28,785 nt of DNA from JACOZG01 sp964564105 (GTDB lineage: Bacteria; Patescibacteriota; Minisyncoccia; Phycocordibacterales; JACOZG01): NCBI GenBank assembly GCA_964564105.1, contig CAZLZS010000011.1, positions 1 to 28,785 on the forward strand, read 5' to 3'. The translations under genes and the position numbers were made by a program. Under the pieces are notes generated by a model that saw nothing but the letters and a program-made list of their open reading frames with translations, was not told the origin of the DNA and ran no database searches. Of this stretch, positions 8,320-16,047 are shown in pieces (the stretch's first letter is position 1; each line of letters opens with the position of its first letter).

Positions 8320-9218
8320 ATTTACTTTTACCACCAGACAGTCGATTTATTGGTCAAGGTATCACTGGAGCGGAGGGTCGATCTTCTTTGCCGACCATGC
8401 TCCGTTATGGTACTCAATTAGTGGCTGGCGTCACACCCGGTAAGGGTGGTCAAGAGTTGGAAGGAGTACCCATTTTTAATACTGTCAAAGAAGCGATGGC
8501 GGTAGTGGGTCCGGTAAACAGTAGTGTTCAATTTGTTCCACCGCTTTTTACTTTAGCGGCAGTTCAAGAAGCGCTTCAGGCTGGCATAAAATTTATTCTT
8601 ATCGGTGCGGAAAAGGTACCAACTCGTGATACGGCTACCATTATCAGTTTAGCTAAAACTCATCAGGCAACGATTATTGGTCCGAGTTCAGTTGGTCTGA
8701 TTAATCCTAAGAGGAAATTGAAAATCGGAGCGATTGGCGGCAATAATCCAGACAGAGTTTATACCCCGGGTAACATATCGGTTATTTCTAAATCAGGCGG
8801 GATGACTTCGGAAATAAGCTTGCATCTTAAACAGAATGGTTTGGGGGTGAGTTGGGCGGTAGGTATCGGTGGTGATCGGATTATTGGTAGCGATTTTGTT
8901 GACTGGCTCAAAGCACTCGAAAGTGATTCCGAGACAGCCGCCTCAGTCATTTTTGGAGAATTGGGCGGTACTTATGAAGAGGCGGCCGCGGTTGCCGTCC
9001 AGTCTGGCGCAGTGAAGAAACCTGTAATTGCTTTTATCGCCGGAGAGTTTGCCTCGCGTCTTCCCTCGGAGGTGCAATTTGGCCATGCAGGTGCTTTGAT
9101 TGAAGGTGGCCGCGGTCGGCCCGAGCACAAGCGACAAGTGCTGTCCGCGGCCGGTATTCGAGTGGTGAAGCATTTCGACGAGGTCAGCCAGCTAGTTAAA
9201 GAAGCTCTGGGTAAGTAG
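8316..9218 (+). CDS. ATP-citrate lyase / citryl-CoA synthetase, alpha (CoA-binding, phospho-His) subunit
   Basis: 300 residues. An N-terminal CoA-binding Rossmann domain is followed by IIGPSSVGLINP, SVISKSGGMTSEIS, AVGIGGDRIIGS, FGELGGTYEE and SEVQFGHAGA. His257 in the last motif is the residue phosphorylated during catalysis. IGGDRxxGS and SEVQFGHAGA are the forms found in ATP-citrate lyase; succinyl-CoA synthetase alpha normally has GHAGAI in a different setting. The length matches SucD/CcsB and lacks the citrate-synthase domain that is fused to it in AclA and animal ACLY; that domain is the next gene, 9 bases on. The start is fixed by the ATGA overlap with the beta gene. Confidence 0.83.
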   Translation: MNLLLPPDSRFIGQGITGAEGRSSLPTMLRYGTQLVAGVTPGKGGQELEGVPIFNTVKEAMAVVGPVNSSVQFVPPLFTLAAVQEALQAGIKFILIGAEKVPTRDTATIISLAKTHQATIIGPSSVGLINPKRKLKIGAIGGNNPDRVYTPGNISVISKSGGMTSEISLHLKQNGLGVSWAVGIGGDRIIGSDFVDWLKALESDSETAASVIFGELGGTYEEAAAVAVQSGAVKKPVIAFIAGEFASRLPSEVQFGHAGALIEGGRGRPEHKRQVLSAAGIRVVKHFDEVSQLVKEALGK

Positions 9219-9227
9219 AATATAAAT

Positions 9228-9902
9228 ATGGCGTTGCTAGTCTCTCATCGAGATGAAGAATCATATTTTGGCGATGAACTACAGCTTGATGTCGGTCAAA
9301 AACTTCATTTCGCCGAGATGATTTTTTGGCTCTTGGCGGAACGCCGGCCCACCGCCGCCGAACTGGCAGTATTTGGACTAATTCTTAATCTCTCAATCGA
9401 TCACGGATCCGAGACGCCATCGGCCAAGGCGACTATCGCGGCGACCAAAGCCGGTCATCCGATAAGCGAGGCAGTCGCCTCCGGGATCAAAGAAATCGAT
9501 CATGTTCATGGTGGAGCGCAGGAAGCCTTGATGCCGATCTTGTATCAAATGGTAAAGGGAAATGTGTCCGCCGCGACTATTATTCGGGATTATCTTTTAC
9601 GAAAAGAACGGGTGCCTGGTTTTGGCCATCGACTTTATACTAAGGTAGATCCGCGGGCGGAATTAATCTTAACTACCCTGCAAGCTCACAGTTTAGGTGA
9701 AGAATATATCAAGGCCGGTTGCTCTCTTGGACAAACACTCAAGCAGGTCACTGGTAAAGACTTGCCGTTTAATATCGACGGTGCGATTGCGGTCGCACTC
9801 TGCGCCTTTGATTTCCCTTCAGCGCTCGGTGCTGCTGTGTTCATCGTCGCGCGTACGCCGGGTTTGTGTGCCCATTTTATAAGTAATCGCCCAGAGACTT
9901 AA
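9228..9902 (+). CDS. Citryl-CoA lyase (citrate-synthase-like domain of ATP-citrate lyase)
   Basis: 224 residues, about the size of an isolated citrate-synthase catalytic domain or of Hydrogenobacter citryl-CoA lyase. It should split citryl-CoA into acetyl-CoA and oxaloacetate. Active-site positions of the citrate synthase fold are all visible: SIDHGSETPS (His59), HVHGGAQ (His92/His94), PGFGHRLYTKVDPRA (His134) and FNIDGAIA (Asp184). It lacks the large N-terminal helical region of true citrate synthase, so a lyase is more likely than a synthase. It lies 9 bases after the alpha gene; together the three genes form a complete split ATP-citrate lyase. The ATG at 9228 is the first in frame. Confidence 0.8.
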   Translation: MALLVSHRDEESYFGDELQLDVGQKLHFAEMIFWLLAERRPTAAELAVFGLILNLSIDHGSETPSAKATIAATKAGHPISEAVASGIKEIDHVHGGAQEALMPILYQMVKGNVSAATIIRDYLLRKERVPGFGHRLYTKVDPRAELILTTLQAHSLGEEYIKAGCSLGQTLKQVTGKDLPFNIDGAIAVALCAFDFPSALGAAVFIVARTPGLCAHFISNRPET

Positions 9903-9921
9903 AAGTTTTTTATTTTTGACC

Positions 9922-9932
9922 TATGTTATACT
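9922..9932 (+). promoter_or_regulatory. Extended -10 promoter for the O-antigen ligase gene
   Basis: TATGTTATACT contains TGn-TATACT (9924-9932). The predicted start (about 9939) is only 3 bases before the ATG at 9942, so the mRNA would be nearly leaderless. A GAGG at 9933-9936 could instead act as a Shine-Dalgarno if transcription starts further upstream. Confidence 0.6.
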
Positions 9933-9941
9933 GAGGTAACG

Positions 9942-12074
9942 ATGTCATTAAATTCTATTTTGAAATGGGCAATTACGGTCGGGCTCATCGTGCTGACAGC
10001 CGTGCCGCTCTTAGTGTCTGAATCACTCTTTTTCCCCTTCATCACTGGTAAGGGGTTCTTTTTTCGGATTATTATCGAAGTGATTTTTAGCTTGTGGTTG
10101 ATTTTGGCTTTACGCGATCCGGGCTATCGGCCGCGATCGTCCTGGATTTTTAAGGCCGCGGCCGGGTTCATTATTGTGTTGATTCTGGCCACAGTGTTCA
10201 GTGTAAACTCCTACCGCAGTTTCTGGTCAAATTACGAGCGGATGGAGGGTCTGGTGAGTTATCTGCATCTTTTCGCTTTTTTTCTGATTTTGGTTTCGGT
10301 GATGAAAACCGAACGACTCTGGGGCTGGTTTTTGCACAGCTCGCTGGTCGTTAACGCGGTGATCGGCGTCTATTCGCTTTTGCAGCTTGCCGGCAAACTG
10401 GAAATTCATCAAGGCGGCGCGCGCGTGGACGCCACGCTCGGCAACGCCACTTATCTGGCGGTCTATGTATTATTCCATATTTTCCTGTTGAGTTTTTTAC
10501 TTTCCCGTTTGCTTAATGCCGGCCGCTGGCGGAAAGAATTAAGCCAACGTTTGGCCGGCGCTGGTTATTTACTATTATTGATTCTTGATCTGCTCGTGCT
10601 TTTTCAGACTCAAACTCGCGGCGCAATTTTGGGTTTGGTCGGCGGCGTTCTGATCGCCGCCGTCTGGCTGTTTTTATTTTCGCCGCGCGCGACTCGCGCG
10701 CGGCGCTTGGCTTCCGGCTTGATGATTGCGGTTTTAGTTTTGATCAGCGGATTTTTAACGGTCAAAGACACAACTCTGGTACAAAATAGCGCCACCCTCA
10801 AACGTCTAGCGGACATTTCACTGACCGAGCAGACTACTCGCTCGCGCTTCATGGTTTGGAACATGAGTTGGCAGGGATTCAAGGCGCGGCCGGTTTTAGG
10901 TTGGGGGCCGGAGAATTTCATTGTGGTTTTCAACAAATATTACAATCCGTTGATGTATGATCAAGAGCAATGGTTTGACCGCGCCCATAACGTTTTTTTC
11001 GACTGGTTGATCGCCGCCGGTATTTTAGGCCTATTGTCTTACTTGATGCTTTTCGTTGTCGTGATCTACTATCTTTTCAAACTTAGGGGTGGGGGAGGGT
11101 TCAGGGTTAGTGAGCAGGCGATAATTGTCGGCCTGCTCGCTGCTTACTTTCTTCACAACTTTTTTGTCTTTGACCAACTCGTGAGTCTCTTACTATTTTT
11201 TGGTCTTTTGGCCTACCTGCATACGAGATTTGCGATTGATTGGTCAGAACGGGTCAAGCAGTATTTTATGGCGTCAACGTCGCGTTGGCTGGCGACTGCT
11301 GGCGTGATCGCCGCGGTCATTGGTCTGGTGATAGTTTTTTACTTTGTCAATTTGAAACCGGCGTTGGCCTCACGGACTTTGCTTAGTGCTTTAAGTTTGC
11401 AACGTGCTCCAACAGAAAGTCTCAAACGTTTCGAGCGCGTTTTCGCCTACAACACTTTCGGTTCGGCCGAGGCGACCGAGCAATTGATGCCATTATCTTT
11501 GTCGCTTGCCCGGAATCAAGATGTACCGATTGCTCTAAAACAAAAATTTATCAATCTCGCGGCTGAACGTTTAGAGGCCGAGATCAAACGCGCGCCGTGG
11601 AATGCTCGTTACTATCTATTTGCCGGTTCATTTTATCTTCGGATCGGACAAGTTGATTTAGCGCTCGAACGTTTGGAAAAAGCGCGTGAATTGTCGCCGA
11701 CCAAGCAGGCCATTCTTTTTGAACTTGGGCAGGCGTATTTGACTAAGGGTGATAAAACCGCCGCCCTGGAGATTTTCCGTGAGGCCTATGAGTTGGCGCC
11801 CGGTTTTGATCAGGCCAGGGATTACTTAATAAATATGTATGTGGAGATAAAACAGTTCGATAAATTAATAGCTTTATGGCAAGAAAAAGTGGCTCTGGCG
11901 CCGACTAACGCCGATTACCGCGGTTCGCTTGGCCTATCATATTTTTACGCGGGCCAACGCGAGCAGGCAGTGGTTGAATTTCAGAAGGTGGGTGAATTAA
12001 ACCCTGCTTATCAGCCAGAGGTTGAACGGGTAATTCGCGAAATCCGCGCCGGCCGGAATCCTTTGCCTCAATAA
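9942..12074 (+). CDS. O-antigen ligase/polymerase (Wzy/WaaL-type) with C-terminal TPR repeats
   Basis: 710 residues. About residues 1-480 contain some 11-12 hydrophobic helices, with the Wzy_C/O-antigen-ligase region around residues 215-370: QTQTRGAILG (Arg), GWGPENF and WFDRAHNVFFDWL (His-Asn). From about residue 540 there are tetratricopeptide repeats such as YYLFAGSFYLRIGQVDLALE, ILFELGQAYLTKGDKTAALE and GLSYFYAGQREQAVVEF. The family transfers or polymerises lipid-linked glycans on the outer face of the membrane; the TPR part may recruit partners. It would use glycans such as those made by the cluster at 211-6047, which is inference. It is transcribed from an extended -10 right at its start. 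Confidence 0.85.
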   Translation: MSLNSILKWAITVGLIVLTAVPLLVSESLFFPFITGKGFFFRIIIEVIFSLWLILALRDPGYRPRSSWIFKAAAGFIIVLILATVFSVNSYRSFWSNYERMEGLVSYLHLFAFFLILVSVMKTERLWGWFLHSSLVVNAVIGVYSLLQLAGKLEIHQGGARVDATLGNATYLAVYVLFHIFLLSFLLSRLLNAGRWRKELSQRLAGAGYLLLLILDLLVLFQTQTRGAILGLVGGVLIAAVWLFLFSPRATRARRLASGLMIAVLVLISGFLTVKDTTLVQNSATLKRLADISLTEQTTRSRFMVWNMSWQGFKARPVLGWGPENFIVVFNKYYNPLMYDQEQWFDRAHNVFFDWLIAAGILGLLSYLMLFVVVIYYLFKLRGGGGFRVSEQAIIVGLLAAYFLHNFFVFDQLVSLLLFFGLLAYLHTRFAIDWSERVKQYFMASTSRWLATAGVIAAVIGLVIVFYFVNLKPALASRTLLSALSLQRAPTESLKRFERVFAYNTFGSAEATEQLMPLSLSLARNQDVPIALKQKFINLAAERLEAEIKRAPWNARYYLFAGSFYLRIGQVDLALERLEKARELSPTKQAILFELGQAYLTKGDKTAALEIFREAYELAPGFDQARDYLINMYVEIKQFDKLIALWQEKVALAPTNADYRGSLGLSYFYAGQREQAVVEFQKVGELNPAYQPEVERVIREIRAGRNPLPQ

Positions 12075-12094
12075 ACGCGTTAGACAGATTTTAG

Positions 12095-12103
12095 TTATCC
12101 ACA
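12095..12103 (+). promoter_or_regulatory. DnaA-box 9-mer TTATCCACA (copy 1)
   Basis: Exact TTATCCACA, 32 bases upstream of the -10 of the promoter for the exported protein gene. It matches the consensus DnaA box TTATNCACA. One of four exact copies, all intergenic. Confidence 0.5.
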
Positions 12104-12110
12104 CTGGCAG

Positions 12111-12141
12111 TTCACCCCCCCCCTTCTTTAGAGAGTATAAT
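12111..12141 (+). promoter_or_regulatory. Promoter with a nine-C tract in the spacer
   Basis: TATAAT at 12136-12141 is preceded by a weak -35 TTCACC (12111-12116) at a long 19-base spacing. The spacer contains C9 (12115-12123). The leader to the ATG at 12205 is about 57 bases. Confidence 0.5.
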
Positions 12142-12204
12142 TTGCTAAACAGCTTTTATCTAAGCTGGTCGAATTGGTGAATTAAAAATCAAACTAGAAA
12201 TTAA

Positions 12205-12909
12205 ATGATCAAAAATATTCTTAAGGGTTTCCCACGTCTGTTATTTTCGTCTTTACTTTGTCTTTTGGTCTTTGCCTTCTTTACCTATGCCGCGAGTACT
12301 ATTAGTACCAATATCTCAACTGATGGCACTTTAACCGTCAACGGCAATTCGACTTTTGGCGATGCGGCAACGGATGTTAATTTATTCACCGGGACGCTGC
12401 AGGCTTCAACCACTGCCTTGTTTACAAGCGGATTTACGACTTTTGGCGCTTCAGTTTTTAACGAAAACAGCGGGGCGCTTGACTTCCGGGTGGAAAGTGA
12501 CGGTCAAGCCAACATGCTGTACGTTGATGGAACCAATGATAGGGTTGGCATTGCCAGTAGTACGCCATATGTGGCTTTAGGGGTAGTTGGAACGACTACT
12601 TCAAGTCTCGGCATGAGAATTGGGGCCACCGGATCAGGTATTACTCAACTGTATTTTGGTACTTGTTCTGTCAATTTGCCCAATATTACAGCTAGCAGTA
12701 CGGCCTCAGCTGACTGCACAGCGACCGGAGTTAATCTGGGTGACAAAGTTTTTGTTACTCCGGCCAGTTTAGAGAATCACGTTGTTTTCACTAGCGCTTC
12801 CACGACAGCGGCTGATACGATTCAGGTAAGTGCTTATAATTACGGCGGTGGTCAAGGCACCGCGGTTAATCCGGCCGCGGCGACTTGGTCCTGGATGGCA
12901 GTACGGTAA
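12205..12909 (+). CDS. Exported surface protein with tail-fibre/adhesin-like motif
   Basis: 234 residues. Residues about 8-30 form a hydrophobic signal or anchor (LLFSSLLCLLVFAFFTYA) followed by a Ser/Thr-rich, Gly-rich region with no charged domain. The segment NDRVGIASSTPYVALGV (about residues 111-127) resembles the VGIGTTSP-type motif found in phage tail-fibre and bacterial surface adhesin repeats. Two cysteines (GTCSV, then ADCTA) could form a disulfide outside the cell. No enzymatic motif is seen. It is followed 22 bases later by another exported protein, suggesting a surface-structure pair. The promoter upstream has a poly-C spacer. Confidence 0.65.
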   Translation: MIKNILKGFPRLLFSSLLCLLVFAFFTYAASTISTNISTDGTLTVNGNSTFGDAATDVNLFTGTLQASTTALFTSGFTTFGASVFNENSGALDFRVESDGQANMLYVDGTNDRVGIASSTPYVALGVVGTTTSSLGMRIGATGSGITQLYFGTCSVNLPNITASSTASADCTATGVNLGDKVFVTPASLENHVVFTSASTTAADTIQVSAYNYGGGQGTAVNPAAATWSWMAVR

Positions 12910-12921
12910 TTTCTTTCGCCC

Positions 12922-12927
12922 TATAAT
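12922..12927 (+). promoter_or_regulatory. -10 box directly before the peptidoglycan-binding protein gene
   Basis: TATAAT four bases before the ATG at 12932, without a TGn element or a clear -35. It fits a leaderless start only if transcription begins five bases after the box. Confidence 0.4.
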
Positions 12928-12931
12928 CTTC

Positions 12932-13891
12932 ATGAAAAATGCCTATCTAATCATCTTTTTGTGTCTGACTTTATTTTCTTTGCCGTTAGCCGGTTTTGCC
13001 GCTTACAATGATGTTACTTTAACCACAGACGCGAAAATTACCGCTGGCGGAGCCACTCTCGATGTCACGACCTCGAGTGCGGTGTTAGAGTCTATAATTG
13101 TCAATGCTAGCAATTTTGTAGTGACTCTAGTTTCTTCTGGCACCGGATTGTCGTCAATTCGAGTGTCGTCACCCAATAGATACAAGCTTAATCATTCTGT
13201 TAGCCCAACCTCGGCTTATGTTGTGGCTGATGAATGCAATACTGGTGCTTCAGTAGTTGAGTTTAAGGCGCTTTCCGGTATCAACATAAATGTTACCGTG
13301 ACTCCTGATACAACCCTTACTTGTTCCGGGTCCGGGAGTGGCAGTGGTAGTACCGGCGGCGGTGGCGGTGGTGGTTCAACACCGCCGCCAGCGACTCCGT
13401 CAGCGGTTCCTCCAGTCCCGCCAGTCGTGGTACCGCCAGTGATTCCGCCGCCGTTTGTGGCCCAACCGTCAGCCGTGGCCTTGGCGGTTTCGCCGGTCTT
13501 TAATCGGACCTTGCAGTTTGGTATGGTTGGCGAGGATGTTAAACGTTTGCAGGAGTTGCTAAATTCTGATCCGGAAACCTTAGTGGCGGTTTCTGACGCT
13601 GGCTCGCCGGGCAATGAGACAGACTTTTTCGGTAATTTGTCTCGCCGGGCAGTGGGCAAGTTCCAGCTTAAATATTCCGTGATCGCGAGTGAAGAAGATA
13701 ACGGTTATGGCATTGTTGGTCCCAGAACCCGCGCCAAACTGGCTGAAGTGTTTGGCGGCCAAATCGGGCCGGCGCCGATTCCTGAATTTCAGACTGCCGC
13801 CGTGGCCATCCTGCAAGCCGAACTTCGGCAACTATTGGAGCAGTTAGCGATTTTGTTGCAAGCTCAATTGCGATCTCTAACCGGGCAGTAA
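12932..13891 (+). CDS. Secreted peptidoglycan-binding domain protein with Gly/Ser- and Pro-rich linker
   Basis: 319 residues from the ATG at 12932, chosen because it begins a clear signal peptide (MKNAYLIIFLCLTLFSLPLA, then GFA-AY cleavage site); the frame is open further upstream but only by running into the previous gene. Residues about 27-130 form a beta-rich domain, then comes a Gly/Ser run and a Pro/Val run (about 131-185). The PG_binding_1-like segment follows: LQFGMVGEDVKRLQELL, DFFGNLSRRAVGKFQ and GIVGPRTRAKLAEVF (about 193-270). The last 30 residues are a Gln/Leu-rich helix. It probably anchors to the cell wall. A TATAAT lies 4 bases before the start. Confidence 0.78.
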   Translation: MKNAYLIIFLCLTLFSLPLAGFAAYNDVTLTTDAKITAGGATLDVTTSSAVLESIIVNASNFVVTLVSSGTGLSSIRVSSPNRYKLNHSVSPTSAYVVADECNTGASVVEFKALSGININVTVTPDTTLTCSGSGSGSGSTGGGGGGGSTPPPATPSAVPPVPPVVVPPVIPPPFVAQPSAVALAVSPVFNRTLQFGMVGEDVKRLQELLNSDPETLVAVSDAGSPGNETDFFGNLSRRAVGKFQLKYSVIASEEDNGYGIVGPRTRAKLAEVFGGQIGPAPIPEFQTAAVAILQAELRQLLEQLAILLQAQLRSLTGQ

Positions 13892-13904
13892 TCCCCAATC
13901 GAGA

Positions 13905-13932
13905 TTGACATAAACTCGGCCGTAAGTATAAT
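13905..13932 (+). promoter_or_regulatory. Consensus promoter TTGACA-16-TATAAT driving a non-coding transcript
   Basis: TTGACA (13905-13910), a 16-base spacer and TATAAT (13927-13932), both hexamers perfect. It starts 14 bases after the peptidoglycan-binding gene. The transcript would begin near 13938, and no convincing ORF follows directly. Confidence 0.75.
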
Positions 13933-13937
13933 GGCTA

Positions 13938-14030
13938 ACGTGGGTGCTTTTGAGCGGCGCAAGCTGTTCAGAGCTCCAAGAATATAGATGTCTTGCGTAA
14001 GTCCCGCCTTTCGGCGGGATTTGCGTCTAT
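13938..14030 (+). ncRNA. Candidate small structured RNA, about 90 bases
   Basis: It lies between a perfect promoter and a strong hairpin. CGCAAG (about 13958-13963) can pair with CTTGCG (about 13992-13997). The 3' part forms a 13-bp hairpin in which TCCCGCC pairs with GGCGGGA around a TTTC loop, extended by wobble pairs. Only a weak T-run (ATTT) follows, so termination is uncertain. I do not recognise it: the conserved loop of SRP RNA, 6S and RNase P signatures are not seen. An 80-codon frame from 13988 crosses it but runs through the next promoter and looks spurious. Confidence 0.4.
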
Positions 14031-14050
14031 GGACGCCGAAGAGCTATAAT
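14021..14050 (+). promoter_or_regulatory. Promoter for the small membrane protein and AarF/UbiB kinase genes
   Basis: TTGCGT (14021-14026), an 18-base spacer and TATAAT (14045-14050). The leader of about 113 bases is GC-rich and can fold: GCCGGCGG (14074-14081) pairs with CCGCCGGC (14122-14129). Confidence 0.55.
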
Positions 14051-14169
14051 ACAGGCGATCGTGCCGAGTTGCCGCCGGCGGTCGCACTCACATTAAGACA
14101 TTTAGCTTTTGGAGCTCGCACCCGCCGGCGACATCTGGGCAGGCATGCCGATTTAATCAATTCTAAATT

Positions 14170-14325
14170 ATGCGTTACACTTGGACCTCGGTCGCCATTC
14201 TCTTTATCTGGATTTCCGCTTCGATTTTGATGGTCTCTAATCGTCTGCCGGATCCGGAGCTGTTTTTCGTCTTTTTGATGGCGATTACTGTGATTCTGGC
14301 TCTGATCGGTTTTCGTTCTAAATAG
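14170..14325 (+). CDS. Small two-helix membrane protein, family member A (51 residues)
   Basis: ATG at 14170 to TAG at 14323-14325, then immediately the ATG of the kinase gene (TAGATG), so the two are probably translationally coupled. The sequence starts MRYTWTSVAILFIWIS and ends LALIGFRSK; hydrophobic helices span about residues 5-22 and 30-47. It has a paralogue at 17730-17897 that shares M-(R/K)-Y-x-W-T, IWI and LIGFRS. Conservation between two copies with different neighbours, plus coupling, argues that it is real although short. No known family recognised. Confidence 0.68.
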   Translation: MRYTWTSVAILFIWISASILMVSNRLPDPELFFVFLMAITVILALIGFRSK

Positions 14326-15888
14326 ATGTGGCTTAGTCGGACGCTTCGTTTTTTTCAGCGGCTGATTAAAATCAAGCTGATAATTTTGCGGCTGGCGTTT
14401 GATTGGCGGACCTCTCGGCCGGTACGTTTTCGGATGTTTTTCGAGCGCGCCGGCGGCGCGTTTTTGAAATTTGGTCAGATCCTTTCGCTCCGGCACGATT
14501 TCATCCCGCCGGCTTACGCCAACGAGCTGCTCAATCTCCTGTCGCGCGTGGAGCCGCAGCCGTGGTCGGCCTTGCGCGAGGTCTTTATCGCCGAGATTGG
14601 CGCGCCGCCGGAAAAAGTGTTTCAGCAATTTGATAACCAGCCGATCGCTTCGGCCTCGATCTCGCAAGTTTATCGCGCCGTCTTGCCGGGAGGAGAAACA
14701 GTCGCCGTTAAGATTCAGCGCCCGGGGATCCGCGAAGTGTTTGAAACTGATTTTATTCTGGCCTCATTTCTCGGCGGTCTCTTGTCGATTTTTCGTTTTT
14801 TCGATTCCTTTCAGATTCAAGATATTGTCAGCGAATTTATTTCCGCCACGCGGCGCGAGCTTGATTTCCGAGAAGAATCGAAAAATTCGTTGGCTCTCTT
14901 AGCTCACTCGAGCGAGCATCCCCAAACCATTATCCCCAAATGTTACTCGGAGCTCTCGACCGAGCGGGTGCTGGTGAGCGAATACATGTCCGAGATTTTG
15001 TCAGTGGAAACAGTGCTCGAGCGGCTCGCAGTCAATCTCGGTTATGCCGCCGAGCTTAAAGAGCATCAGCGGATTGATCTTGAAGCCCTGGCCTATTATT
15101 TCGTTTTTGACATTATGCGGCAGTATTTCATCGACGGCTTTTTTCACGCTGATCCGCATCCGGCTAATCTCTTTCTTGCGCCGGACAATCGTTTGGGTTA
15201 TTTTGATTTTGGCATTATCGGGCGGGCAGGCAAGAATCGCCTCGACCTACTCCGAATCATCTACGGTATCGCTAAACGCGATCTCAATTTTTCGAGCCGA
15301 CATTTCCTCCGTTTCGCCAAGAGTGCGATTGCCAAAGAAATGGAGCTCTTCAAGCAGAAAGATCGGACCACTTACGATCGTTACGCCAAAGTGCTCGAGA
15401 AACTGGAAGAAATTATGACCGACAATCTGCACGCCGATCTCGAAAAGATTCTCGCGCCCTGGTACCAAGATCAATCTTCTCGCGATTATCATCATTTGAC
15501 CTCTTCTATCGTTATTTCCAAAATGATCCTCCGAGCTCGGGACTACAGTATCTATTTGCCGCGTGAGATCATTATGTTTTTCCGTACTTTGATTATTTCC
15601 GATATGGTTGCTCTGCGCCTGGCGCCAAATTTTAACATTATGAAAGCACTCAATCGCTTTTTTGATCGTTATCCGCTCGGTGTGGCCGAGGAGTTGATCA
15701 CGGCGCGGGTCCACGAAGCTAAACTCGAAGAAACAGTGGACGCGGCCGCGCACCTGAGTTTTGAAGAACTGTTGGCGCAGAAGGAAGCCGAGCAAGAAGA
15801 ATTGAGTCTGGCCAAGGAGCGCCTAATCAATCTGATTGCCGCTTACGCCGAGGATTATCAGGAGGTTCGCCAGTTGCTGAAGACTTAG
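14326..15888 (+). CDS. AarF/UbiB (ABC1) family atypical kinase
   Basis: 520 residues, the usual length. Hallmarks of the family are present: LKFGQILSLRHDFIPPAYA with the KxGQ motif (Lys48-Gln51), the Ala-rich loop IASASISQVYRA that replaces the P-loop, VAVKIQRPG (ATP-contacting Lys), LDFREESKNS (Glu), FFHADPHPANLFL (residues about 272-284) and YFDFGIIG (Asp294). A C-terminal helical region extends to residue 520, without an obvious transmembrane pair. Family members support quinone biosynthesis or lipid handling. No ubiquinone genes are visible nearby, so the role here is open. It is preceded without a gap by the small membrane protein. Confidence 0.88.
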   Translation: MWLSRTLRFFQRLIKIKLIILRLAFDWRTSRPVRFRMFFERAGGAFLKFGQILSLRHDFIPPAYANELLNLLSRVEPQPWSALREVFIAEIGAPPEKVFQQFDNQPIASASISQVYRAVLPGGETVAVKIQRPGIREVFETDFILASFLGGLLSIFRFFDSFQIQDIVSEFISATRRELDFREESKNSLALLAHSSEHPQTIIPKCYSELSTERVLVSEYMSEILSVETVLERLAVNLGYAAELKEHQRIDLEALAYYFVFDIMRQYFIDGFFHADPHPANLFLAPDNRLGYFDFGIIGRAGKNRLDLLRIIYGIAKRDLNFSSRHFLRFAKSAIAKEMELFKQKDRTTYDRYAKVLEKLEEIMTDNLHADLEKILAPWYQDQSSRDYHHLTSSIVISKMILRARDYSIYLPREIIMFFRTLIISDMVALRLAPNFNIMKALNRFFDRYPLGVAEELITARVHEAKLEETVDAAAHLSFEELLAQKEAEQEELSLAKERLINLIAAYAEDYQEVRQLLKT

Positions 15889-15896
15889 ATAATTTG

Positions 15897-15905
15897 TGTT
15901 ATAAT
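15897..15905 (+). promoter_or_regulatory. Extended -10 promoter for the 42-residue protein gene
   Basis: TGT-TATAAT with 7 bases to the ATG at 15913; predicted start about 15912, essentially leaderless. Confidence 0.6.
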
Positions 15906-15912
15906 CAAGGTT

Positions 15913-16041
15913 ATGAACAATCGTGATTATGATAAAATAGATGAAGCAGTCGTCTATGAGTACATTCAAAAAGCCCCTGACATTTTCCGGCAATTCGCCA
16001 AGTATTTCGTCGAGTTTTTAGATAAGGACAAAGATAAATAA
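15913..16041 (+). CDS. Small acidic/basic helical protein, 42 residues, unknown function
   Basis: ATG at 15913, TAA at 16039-16041. The product starts MNNRDYDKIDEAVVYEYIQK and ends with a Lys/Asp-rich tail (FLDKDKDK). It is predicted helical with no membrane segment or signal. An extended -10 box lies 7 bases before the ATG, and the next gene begins 6 bases after the stop, so it probably leads a small operon with the membrane-anchored protein and the MNT-HEPN gene. I do not recognise the family. Confidence 0.6.
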   Translation: MNNRDYDKIDEAVVYEYIQKAPDIFRQFAKYFVEFLDKDKDK

Positions 16042-16047
16042 AATAAT

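Noticed and set aside
7165..9218. Plain succinyl-CoA synthetase (sucCD)
   Set aside because: The motifs NYTEYSG, IVGALANFT and SEVQFGHAGA and the adjacent citryl-CoA-lyase-like gene fit ATP-citrate lyase better.
12830..12931. 34-codon upstream extension of the peptidoglycan-binding protein
   Set aside because: It overlaps the previous gene in another frame and would bury the clear signal peptide beginning at 12932.
13988..14230. 80-codon ORF on the plus strand
   Set aside because: It runs through a promoter and into the small membrane protein gene in another frame, with no ribosome site and no protein-like pattern.
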